A DNA stretch of 15,244 nt. It comes from a bacterium. Its GTDB lineage: Bacteria; Oederibacteriota; PGYV01; DSBP01. The stretch's first letter is position 1, and the number at the start of each line of letters is the position of its first letter. The notes beneath the pieces are model-generated. The model worked only from the letters and a program-made list of their open reading frames with translations. It did no database searches and was not told the DNA's origin. This document shows, piece after piece, positions 6,449 to 13,120 of this stretch. A program made the translations under genes and the position numbers. Where the stretch lies: NCBI GenBank assembly GCA_011049465.1, contig DSBP01000109.1:1-15244 (forward strand), given 5' to 3'.

Positions 6449-7603
6449 ATGAAGAAAAAATACATTATGGCACCGGGCCCGACAGAAGTACCGCCTGAGG
6501 TATTGGCTGAGGCGGCAAAGCCGGTAATGCACCACAGAACACCGCAGTTCCGCAAGATACTGACAGAGGCGCTTGAGAACATGCAGTATGTGCTTGGCAC
6601 AACAAGGCACGTATACTTAATGGCCTCGTCGGGCACAGGAGCCATGGAAGCGGCGATGGCAAATACTGTGAGCGCCGGAGACAAGGTAATAGTCGGTTCT
6701 ATAGGCGCGTTTGGCGAGAGGTGGGAAAATCTCGCGAAGGCTTACGGCGCGAACATAGTGAAACTGGCGCCTGAGTGGGGCTACGCTCTTAACCCGGCGG
6801 ACATAAAAAAAGCACTGGATGAAAATCCGGATGCTGTGGGGCTTTTTATCCAGCTCAATGAGACATCCACGGGTGTTTATAATGATATAGAGGCAATAGG
6901 AAAACTTACAGCCGGGCACAAGGCACTGCTTGTTGTTGACGGAATATCAGGAATAGGCGCTCAGCCTTTCTATATGGACAAGTGGGGAGTTGACGTAATT
7001 GTGGTTGGTTCGCAAAAAGGCCTTATGATTCCGCCGGGGCTGGCTTTTGTCTCCTGCAGCGAAAAGGCTATGAAGGTGATTGAGGCAAACAAGACCCCAA
7101 AATTTTATTTTGACCTGAAGCGCTATGAGAAATCGCTCACAAAAGAGAAGATGCCGGATACACCGTGGACATCCGCGGTCTCCCTCATAACCCAGCTCAA
7201 CCTTGCGTTAAGAATGATAAAGGAAGAGACAAATGAAAAGGTGTGGGAGCGCCACGCGAAGCTTTCGAAGGCTGTCCGCGAAGGGATAAAGGCGCTGGGC
7301 CTTGAGCTCTTTGCCAAGGAAAACCCGGCAACTGTCCTGACATCGGTTGTTGTGCCCGAAGGTGTTGACGGAAAGGCGCTTGTAAAAAAGATACGCGATG
7401 ACTACGGAATATCCATGGCAGGAGGCCAGCTCAAGCTTGAGGGAAAAATATTCAGGATTGGGACGCTTGGATATACGGACAGGTTTGACCCCATAACCGG
7501 CGTGGCTGCTGCTGAGATGGCGCTTAAAGAACTCGGAGCCAATATAGAGATAGGAAAAGGCGTGAAGAAGACAATGGAAACGCTTATGGAACAGGGGTAT
7601 TGA
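6449..7603 (+). CDS. Class V aminotransferase, probable serine-pathway (phosphoserine) aminotransferase
   Basis: This 384-residue PLP enzyme belongs to the alanine-glyoxylate/serine-pyruvate aminotransferase family. Typical blocks are MAPGPTEVPPEVL, HHRTPQF, the phosphate-binding SSGTGAMEA (60-68), the cofactor-binding Asp164 in LVVDGISG, the Schiff-base Lys190 in VVGSQKGLMIPPGL, and a C-terminal FRIGTLGYTD. The length is normal for the family. It is followed by serA after 74 bp and shares its promoter. From established knowledge, several lineages without a classical SerC pair a class V aminotransferase with serA (as in Thermotoga maritima). I therefore infer that it converts 3-phosphohydroxypyruvate to phosphoserine with glutamate, although serine-pyruvate or alanine-glyoxylate activity is possible. 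The start is fixed by AAGGAGGT. Confidence 0.92.
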   Translation: MKKKYIMAPGPTEVPPEVLAEAAKPVMHHRTPQFRKILTEALENMQYVLGTTRHVYLMASSGTGAMEAAMANTVSAGDKVIVGSIGAFGERWENLAKAYGANIVKLAPEWGYALNPADIKKALDENPDAVGLFIQLNETSTGVYNDIEAIGKLTAGHKALLVVDGISGIGAQPFYMDKWGVDVIVVGSQKGLMIPPGLAFVSCSEKAMKVIEANKTPKFYFDLKRYEKSLTKEKMPDTPWTSAVSLITQLNLALRMIKEETNEKVWERHAKLSKAVREGIKALGLELFAKENPATVLTSVVVPEGVDGKALVKKIRDDYGISMAGGQLKLEGKIFRIGTLGYTDRFDPITGVAAAEMALKELGANIEIGKGVKKTMETLMEQGY

Positions 7604-7605
7604 AA

Positions 7606-7661
7606 TTGAAAATTTAAAACTGAAAGTTGGAACATGGAACTTGAAACATAAAACTTGAAAC
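7606..7661. repeat. Eight in-phase imperfect heptad repeats between the aminotransferase gene and serA
   Basis: The units are TTGAAAA, TTTAAAA, CTGAAAG, TTGGAAC, ATGGAAC, TTGAAAC, ATAAAAC and TTGAAAC. They make exactly 56 bp with no phase break and a consensus of TTGAAAC. The array fills the gap between the aminotransferase stop (7603) and the serA ribosome binding site (AAAAAGGAGGCGG). It does not look like coding sequence, and no hairpin is evident in it. Confidence 0.75.
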
Positions 7662-7677
7662 CAAAAAGGAGGCGGAT

Positions 7678-9267
7678 ATGTACAAAATTCTTGTAAGCGA
7701 CAAGCTTTCGGAAGATGCGTTAAATATGCTGAAAAACGAAAAAGATGTGGAGTGCACGGTAAAGACGGGAATGACCGAGGATGAACTGGCGGGAATGCTT
7801 CCGGATTTTGACGGGCTTATAATAAGAAGCGCGTCAAAGGTGACCGCAAAGTGCCTTGAAAACGTAAAAAAATTAAAGGTAATAGGCCGCGCGGGCGTGG
7901 GTGTTGACAATGTGGACATGGCTGCTGCCACGGCAAAAGGCGTTATTGTAATGAACACGCCTGACGCGAATACGCTCTCGACAGCCGAACAGACAATAAC
8001 GCTCATACTCGGAATGGCAAGAAACCTGCCCCAGGCCGACGCCTCGCTCAAGGCCAAAAAATGGGAAAGGACAAAATTTGTCGGAACAGAGCTTTACGGA
8101 AAGACTCTCGGCGTAATAGGGCTGGGCAGGATAGGGACAGAGGTTGTAAAAAGGATGCTCGCGTTCGGCATGAAAGTGATAGGCTATGACCCGTTTATGA
8201 CAAAGGAAAAGGCGGAGGCGCTTGGAATAGAGATGGCGGATATTCCCACGGTCCTGAAGAACGGGGACATCATAACATTTCATGTTCCCAAGAATAAAGA
8301 GACCGCGAACATGATAACAAAGAAGGAGATTGAGATGATGAAGCCCGGCGTTATGATAGTAAACTGCGCGCGCGGCGGAATCATTAATGAAAAGGACCTT
8401 GCTGAAGCGCTGACCGCGGGAAGGGTGAAAAGAGCAGCTCTTGATGTCTATGACAAGGAGCCGCCGTTTGATTCCGAGTATTTTGCGGTTGACCCTGAGA
8501 AGATAATCCTGGCACCGCACCTTGGCGCGTCAACTGTGGAGGCGCAGGAAAATGTGGGAAAGGTAATAGTCGAGCAGGTTGTTGAGGCGCTGCGCGGGGG
8601 AATGGTAAGAAACGCGCTGAATATCCCCGCTGTTGACCCGGAGCAGCTTAAAGAGATGCAGCCATATCTGACACTGAACGAAAAGCTCGGAGCTTTTGCG
8701 GCACAGCTTGTTGAGGGAAGCGTAAAGAGCGCGGTTGTGGAATACAGCGGGGATGTGTGCAAATACAACCTTAAATACCTGACAATCGCGGCGGTAAAAG
8801 GAATGCTTACGCCGGCTGCAGGGGACTCGGTCAATTATGTAAATGCCATGCCGATAGCCAAAGAGAGAGGGATAGAGATAGTTGAGAAGACAACGACAGT
8901 TAAGAGCGATTTTCCCAATATGATAAGCGTGACAATAGAAACGGATAAAGAGAGGAGAAAGGTTTTCGGAAGCCTCTCTGTCAAGCGTGAGGCGCGTATT
9001 ACGGGAATAGACAGGTTTGAGCTTGAGATAGCGCCGGAGAAGAACATAATTGTTTACAGAAACATGGACAAGCCGGGCGTGATAGGGAGAATGGGCACGG
9101 TTTTGGGCTCGAACGGCATCAACATCGCCTCGTTTTCGCTCGGCAGGTCAAAAGAGGAAAAGGTGGCGCTTGGCGTTGTAACGGTTGACAATGAGGTTCC
9201 AAAGTCAGTCATTGACAGCATCAAAAACACGGAGGATATAATCGAAGTAAAGTATATAATGCTGTAA
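7678..9267 (+). CDS. serA: D-3-phosphoglycerate dehydrogenase (long form with ACT domain)
   Basis: It oxidises 3-phosphoglycerate to 3-phosphohydroxypyruvate with NAD, the first step of serine synthesis. The 529 residues match the long form. The substrate domain is interrupted by a Rossmann domain with GLGRIG (148-153) and Asp171 ending the second strand of the fold. The catalytic residues are Arg232 (NCARGG), Glu261 (DKEPP) and His281 (APHLGAS). An intervening ASB domain spans about 320-445, and an ACT domain about 456-529 (YRNMDKPGVIGRMGTVLGSN). ACT domains in this family commonly bind serine for feedback control, which is likely here but untested. AGGAGGCGG precedes the ATG. It is second in an operon with the aminotransferase and is followed by a strong terminator. 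Confidence 0.97.
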   Translation: MYKILVSDKLSEDALNMLKNEKDVECTVKTGMTEDELAGMLPDFDGLIIRSASKVTAKCLENVKKLKVIGRAGVGVDNVDMAAATAKGVIVMNTPDANTLSTAEQTITLILGMARNLPQADASLKAKKWERTKFVGTELYGKTLGVIGLGRIGTEVVKRMLAFGMKVIGYDPFMTKEKAEALGIEMADIPTVLKNGDIITFHVPKNKETANMITKKEIEMMKPGVMIVNCARGGIINEKDLAEALTAGRVKRAALDVYDKEPPFDSEYFAVDPEKIILAPHLGASTVEAQENVGKVIVEQVVEALRGGMVRNALNIPAVDPEQLKEMQPYLTLNEKLGAFAAQLVEGSVKSAVVEYSGDVCKYNLKYLTIAAVKGMLTPAAGDSVNYVNAMPIAKERGIEIVEKTTTVKSDFPNMISVTIETDKERRKVFGSLSVKREARITGIDRFELEIAPEKNIIVYRNMDKPGVIGRMGTVLGSNGINIASFSLGRSKEEKVALGVVTVDNEVPKSVIDSIKNTEDIIEVKYIML

Positions 9268-9283
9268 ATAACATTTATGATTT

Positions 9284-9342
9284 AAAATACGGGCGGGAAC
9301 GGCCGGCCTGAAACTGTTCAGCGGCGTTCCCGCCCGTATTTT
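9284..9342. terminator. Rho-independent terminator after serA
   Basis: AAAATACGGGCGGGAACG (9284-9301) is a perfect 18-bp complement of 9325-9342. The loop is itself able to pair (CTGAA/TTCAG), and a T8 run follows (9339-9346). An A-run at the 5' side would let it work on both strands. Confidence 0.92.
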
Positions 9343-9383
9343 TTTTGTGGTAACCCCTTTCGGTTATATCGGGGAAAACGGCC

Positions 9384-9626
9384 TGTCTTACTTGAGGTGG
9401 GCCGGGGCGGGCAGCGGAGAAATTTCGCCGATTTACATCGGCGGTGAGCCTGTTCATCCGGTGACTCGTGAATAAACGCGATTAGGCTTGCGCGGGTTTT
9501 AGTGCGTCTTGAACGCTGATGTGCACAGGTGTTTGGGATGTCGTTGAATAGAGAGCAACACAGACGCGCCCTGAGTTCTCGACGAAATTTTCCACTGCCC
9601 GCCCCGTCCTGCGACAGTTTGCGTTA
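9384..9626. repeat. Dispersed ~244-bp intergenic repeat, copy B
   Basis: This is the second copy of the block at 3175-3418, in the same orientation. Here the near-terminal inverted arms pair almost perfectly: GGGGCGGGCAG (9403-9413) against CTGCCCGCCCC (9595-9605), continued inward through GGAGAAATTTCGCCG against CGACGAAATTTTCC. An internal 7-bp hairpin CGCCGAT-ttac-ATCGGCG is perfect. The copy follows the serA terminator and precedes the exported-protein gene. A decamer at its right end, GTCCTGCGAC (9606-9615), is repeated at 9638-9647. Confidence 0.85.
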
Positions 9627-9647
9627 GGGAACCGGTTGTCCTGCGAC

Positions 9648-9698
9648 CTGCAAAAAACAAGATTAAACACCTTGATGCGTGACATGTTGTTTTTGCAG
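9648..9698. other. Imperfect hairpin downstream of repeat copy B
   Basis: CTGCAAAAA (9648-9656) pairs with TTTTTGCAG (9690-9698). After a one-base bulge, three more pairs (CAA/TTG) extend the stem around a 26-nt loop. No T-run follows, so a terminator role is not supported. It lies in the 602-bp gene-free stretch 9268-9869. Confidence 0.4.
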
Positions 9699-9787
9699 AG
9701 ACCGGGATTCCATCCTTGTCTAAGCGTTTGTCCGCCCGAAGGGTTACTTTGTGTGTCTTTTTTTATGCTGAAAAAACGGAATAATAT

Positions 9788-9796
9788 TGGTATAAT
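9788..9796 (+). promoter_or_regulatory. Extended -10 promoter of the TPR/beta-rich protein gene
   Basis: TGGTATAAT (9788-9796) is a consensus extended -10. CTGAAA at 9768-9773 is a weak -35 match at 17-bp spacing. It lies about 75 bp upstream of the ATG at 9870, whose ribosome binding site is AGGAGGG (9860-9866). Confidence 0.6.
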
Positions 9797-9869
9797 GGCC
9801 GGTATAGGATGGATGAAACGCGCGGTTTCCGAGGAATCTTCATCCGCCGCGCAGACAACAGGAGGGTTT

Positions 9870-10973
9870 ATGAAAAAAGTGTCAGGGTTGGCTGTTGTGT
9901 TTTTATTGTTGTCAATGTCCGTGTTCGGCGCAAATGAAGGGGCTTTTTTAAAGAGGGGGATGCAGCTTTTTCAGGCGAAGAAATACAGTGAAGCAGCCCC
10001 GTACTTTAAGCGGGCTGCGCAGATAAACCCTAAAAATCCGGCCGCGCATATATACCTTGGTTACTGTTACATGGCCCTTGGAAACCGCAGTGCTGCTGTG
10101 GCGAGCCTTGAGGCGGGCTTAAAACTGAGGGAAAACGCGGGGGCAAGGCGCTATCTTAATTCGCTGAAAGCGGGCGGCAGGGCGGCAAGCGGGCCTGCGG
10201 AAGAGCCTTACTACTATGACGGAGGCTGGCTCAGGACGGAAGCGCTGGCCGGGCCGCGCCTTGTTTTAAGGGATCCGACTTCAGCCTTTGACCTCTACGG
10301 CATTTATGACATCAGCGCCGGGCTTATTCTCAGGCCCAAAAAGAACTATATCTCGGCAGGCCTTTTTTATTACGGTACATGGATGGTTACAGAATCAGAA
10401 ATACTGACGATTAAGACAAGTTCAAACCAATTCGCGGGAGTTTACGGGCTGACAGGGCTTACCAACAACAAGATGACGGTTTTTAACTATTACTTAAGCG
10501 GCAAAGACGCTATAGCCGTAAGGTTTGGAGCCATGCCTGTTTCTACAAGAAACGAGATGCAAATAAGCGGTTTAAAGACATTTGTCAACGGGGACATGAT
10601 CGCAATTGTAGGCGGAGCGGAATACTCCCGCAGGCTGACCGACATTCTTGCCGCAGGAGTCAGTTTGGGATACAGGGGTACGCACCTGCTTGGTTATGAA
10701 TATGACGAGTTCGGGAGTTTCTTTATGAGCGAGTCATCAAAGATTGAATGGGCGGTTTCAGGATGCTTTTCGCCCGGCCTTGGCAGTAATCAGGGCAGGC
10801 TTGACCTTGGGGTTGTTGTATCAAATAACGAACAGATAAAACTGAACAATTATGTGCTGCTGGATTTTACAGGGAACGAGATGCAGCTGGCGAGTCATAA
10901 AACCACAAACATAAATGTATGGGGGGGGCGACACATACGAAGTTGTCAGAAAAACAGATATTTTTGGCATTAA
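9870..10973 (+). CDS. Exported TPR/beta-rich protein, N-terminal part (frameshifted)
   Basis: The start at 9870 is preferred over the upstream open frame because it has AGGAGGG and begins a clear signal peptide, MKKVSGLAVVFLLLSMSVFG, cleaved near ANEG. Two TPR units follow (about residues 24-91, with YSEAAPYFKRAAQINPKNP as a typical unit). From about residue 110 the sequence alternates polar and hydrophobic residues with many Tyr/Gly/Ser and reads like an outer-membrane or surface beta protein. I do not recognise a named family. The frame is lost at the G run at 10921-10928. The last ~15 residues (RHIRSCQKNRYFWH) look out of frame, and the expected continuation is in the next frame. Removing one G gives a single 610-residue protein ending at 11703. 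Location: periplasm or outer membrane by inference. Confidence 0.8.
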   Translation: MKKVSGLAVVFLLLSMSVFGANEGAFLKRGMQLFQAKKYSEAAPYFKRAAQINPKNPAAHIYLGYCYMALGNRSAAVASLEAGLKLRENAGARRYLNSLKAGGRAASGPAEEPYYYDGGWLRTEALAGPRLVLRDPTSAFDLYGIYDISAGLILRPKKNYISAGLFYYGTWMVTESEILTIKTSSNQFAGVYGLTGLTNNKMTVFNYYLSGKDAIAVRFGAMPVSTRNEMQISGLKTFVNGDMIAIVGGAEYSRRLTDILAAGVSLGYRGTHLLGYEYDEFGSFFMSESSKIEWAVSGCFSPGLGSNQGRLDLGVVVSNNEQIKLNNYVLLDFTGNEMQLASHKTTNINVWGGRHIRSCQKNRYFWH

Positions 10974-11703
10974 CATTACGCCGCTGGCCTCTTACAGAAG
11001 CGGGCCGCTTGAGGCTGCTGTCGGTTTCAGTATTCTTGCCGGGATAACAGGAAAAGAGTCGGGAAAGCAGACAATCACCGGCACGGGCGGCAGCCAGGTG
11101 TCCACTGAACTTGAGAGTTTTGACCGGATAAAGGACGGAGGCGGCTTCAGCGCCATGGCAAAGGCAAGGTATGACCTGGGGATTGCGGAGCCCGCATTCG
11201 GGTTTGGCATGGGTTCCACCGGACATAAGGAATACTCAGGGCCGGGAGATACATCCCCTGTTGACCGGATTATTGACGGGATGGAAATAGGCGGAGGCGT
11301 TTCCTTAAAGCCGGCTGATACTGTCAAGATACCGGTGGAGATAAGAATAACAACACAAAAGGGCACGTGGAAAGCCGGAACCGCAGAGGCGTATGAAAGG
11401 TCTTTCGGCGTTGAAGGCGGCGCAGGCTGCGAGTTCAAGGTTACAAAAGAAGCGGCTATAAGGGCCGGCGCAGCGTACTCCCTGATGGAAAATTTCAGCA
11501 AGTGGGGGGATGACAGCGAGGAAAAAGAGCCGACAAACACAGGGCTTTTGTTTTCGGCCGGGGCAGGGTTTATTCTGGGAAAGACAAAGATTGATATCTC
11601 TGTTTTGTACAAGATAAGCGGAGTGGACCCGCTTCCTGCCGGAACAAAAGAATTTTCCGCGGGCACGTTTCAGGCTGCCGCGGGAATCTTTATGGAACTG
11701 TAA
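10915..11703 (+). CDS. Continuation (C-terminal part) of the frameshifted exported protein
   Basis: This frame carries on the beta-rich sequence of the gene before it: DTYEVVRKTDIFGINITPLA, then Gly-rich alternating strands to a final FSAGTFQAAAGIFMEL. The only nearby ATG (10915) has no ribosome binding site and lies just before the G run, so separate translation is unlikely. It should be read as the 3' part of the same gene. It becomes one 610-residue frame if the 8-G run is 7 G, giving NVWGGDTYEVV across the joint. The protein does not end in the aromatic residue usual for outer-membrane barrels (it ends in Leu), so the barrel interpretation is tentative. No terminator is visible before the purA promoter. 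Confidence 0.75.
   Translation: MYGGGDTYEVVRKTDIFGINITPLASYRSGPLEAAVGFSILAGITGKESGKQTITGTGGSQVSTELESFDRIKDGGGFSAMAKARYDLGIAEPAFGFGMGSTGHKEYSGPGDTSPVDRIIDGMEIGGGVSLKPADTVKIPVEIRITTQKGTWKAGTAEAYERSFGVEGGAGCEFKVTKEAAIRAGAAYSLMENFSKWGDDSEEKEPTNTGLLFSAGAGFILGKTKIDISVLYKISGVDPLPAGTKEFSAGTFQAAAGIFMEL
10921..10928 (+). repeat. Homopolymer run of eight G at the frameshift
   Basis: GTAT is followed by eight G, then CGACAC. The upstream frame reads TGG GGG GGG CGA; seven G would give TGG GGG GGC GAC and restore a 610-residue frame. Runs of this kind are prone to slippage in cells and to sequencing error. Confidence 0.85.
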
Positions 11704-11759
11704 AATTCCGCAGGAACACAGCGGGGTTTAATGAAAGCGCTGAAAGCTGAAAAACAGCC

Positions 11760-11788
11760 TTGCCAAAGCCGCTCAAATGTTATACGAT
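11760..11788 (+). promoter_or_regulatory. Probable purA promoter
   Basis: TTGCCA (11760-11765) and TACGAT (11783-11788) have 17-bp spacing. AAGGTG lies about 5 bp upstream of the ATG at 11824. The match is moderate, but no other promoter is evident, and the 120-bp gap after the previous gene implies one. Confidence 0.5.
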
Positions 11789-11823
11789 TATCTGGTTTTA
11801 AAATAAAAAAATGAAGGTGCGAG

Positions 11824-13104
11824 ATGCCGGCAGATGTTATTTTAGGCGCCCAGTGGGGCGACGAGGGAAAAGGAAAGATAGTTGATGTCCTGGCTGAAAA
11901 ATATGATGTTATTATACGCTATCAGGGCGGCTCAAACGCCGGGCATACGGTCATAGACGGGGACAAAAAATACATACTCCACCTCCTGCCGTCGGGCATA
12001 ATCAACTCCGGCAAGATGAACATAATAAGCCACGGCGTGGTCATAGACCTGAACGCGCTTGCGGCTGAGATAAAAGAGTTGAAGTCAAAGGGCGTAAAAG
12101 TAACCCCTCAAAACCTGATGATAAGCTCAAACGCGGCTGTTGTGCTTCCTTACCACAAGGCAATAGACGCGGCAAGGGAGAGCGGAAACGCGCCCAATAA
12201 GATAGGCACTACAGGAAGGGGAATAGGCCCCGCGTACATGGATAAATATTCTCGCGGAGGCGTGAGAATAAGGGACCTGTTTAACGCGGAGGTTTTAAGG
12301 AAAAAAATCACGGATAACCTTGCGGAGAAAAACTTCCTGCTTGAAAAATTTTACGGAAAAGAAAAGCTCAGACGGGGAGCGATACTCAAAGAACTTCAAA
12401 AGCACGCCCGTTTTATAAAACCGTTTGTCAAAGACACGGTGGATGAGATAAACAAATATGTAAAAAACGGCAAAAAAATCCTCTTTGAAGGCGCGCAGGG
12501 CGCTCTTCTTGACATTGATTTCGGCACATTCCCTTTTGTAACATCCTCAAACCCCACGATAGGCGGGGTAATGACAGGGTCGGGAATATCGCACAGCCGA
12601 ATAAAGGGCGTCTGGGGCATAACAAAGGCGTATCAGACCCGCGTGGGCAACGGCCCGATGCCGACAGAGATGAAAGAACCCGAGCATTCAAGGACGAGGG
12701 AAGCGGGCGGCGAATACGGAGCCACAACAGGCAGGCCGAGGCGCTGCGGATGGCTGGACCTGGTGGCGCTTAAATATGTGTGCGAACTTAACGGAATTAC
12801 GAACATCATACTTACAAAGATTGACGTTTTATCCATATTCGGAAGGATAAAGGCGGCGACGCATTATATTTACAAAGGGAAGAAAATATCAACTTTTGTC
12901 GCTGACGGAAACGAGCTTTTGAAGTGCAGGCCGGTTTACAAGGTTCTTAAAGGGTGGGGGAGCGATGTATCATCCGCCCGGACATATACAGCGCTGCCGA
13001 AGGAGGCCAGGGACTACATACGCTTCATAGAAAAGTATACGGGCGTCAAGGTATCGGTTGTCTCTGTCGGGCCCGACAGGGAGCAGATACTGAAGAAGCC
13101 GTAG
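11824..13104 (+). CDS. purA: Adenylosuccinate synthetase
   Basis: It joins IMP and aspartate using GTP, the first step from IMP to AMP, in the cytoplasm. The 426-residue length is normal. The N-terminal GTP-binding signature QWGDEGKGKIVD contains the catalytic Asp13, and His41 sits in GGSNAGHTV, the same numbers as in E. coli. Further family blocks are GTTGRGIGPAYMDK, FEGAQGALLDIDFGTFPFVT, GVWGITKAYQTRVGNGPMPT and GATTGRPRRCGWLDLVALKY. All substrate loops appear intact. It is followed after 16 bp by the pabB-pabC fusion, so nucleotide and folate synthesis genes probably share a transcript. Confidence 0.98.
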   Translation: MPADVILGAQWGDEGKGKIVDVLAEKYDVIIRYQGGSNAGHTVIDGDKKYILHLLPSGIINSGKMNIISHGVVIDLNALAAEIKELKSKGVKVTPQNLMISSNAAVVLPYHKAIDAARESGNAPNKIGTTGRGIGPAYMDKYSRGGVRIRDLFNAEVLRKKITDNLAEKNFLLEKFYGKEKLRRGAILKELQKHARFIKPFVKDTVDEINKYVKNGKKILFEGAQGALLDIDFGTFPFVTSSNPTIGGVMTGSGISHSRIKGVWGITKAYQTRVGNGPMPTEMKEPEHSRTREAGGEYGATTGRPRRCGWLDLVALKYVCELNGITNIILTKIDVLSIFGRIKAATHYIYKGKKISTFVADGNELLKCRPVYKVLKGWGSDVSSARTYTALPKEARDYIRFIEKYTGVKVSVVSVGPDREQILKKP

Positions 13105-13120
13105 CATAAAGAATAATGGA

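Noticed and set aside
7606..7661. CRISPR-like array
   Set aside because: The units are contiguous 7-mers with no spacers, and no cas genes are present.
7873..8520. 215-residue minus-strand frame
   Set aside because: It lies entirely antisense to serA, with no start signals.
9482..9685. 67-residue minus-strand frame in repeat copy B
   Set aside because: The frame over the shared repeat sequence differs from that in copy A, so neither is under coding selection.
9636..9869. N-terminal extension of the exported TPR protein frame
   Set aside because: It would place the signal peptide in the middle of the protein and lacks a ribosome binding site; 9870 has AGGAGGG and a proper signal peptide.
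10992..11666. 224-residue minus-strand frame
   Set aside because: It is a shadow of the beta-rich gene on the + strand; Ser/Pro-rich composition is typical of antisense frames.
11741..11765. Small stem GCTG-aaaaa-CAGC after the exported-protein gene
   Set aside because: Only 4-5 bp with no T-run; too weak to call a terminator.
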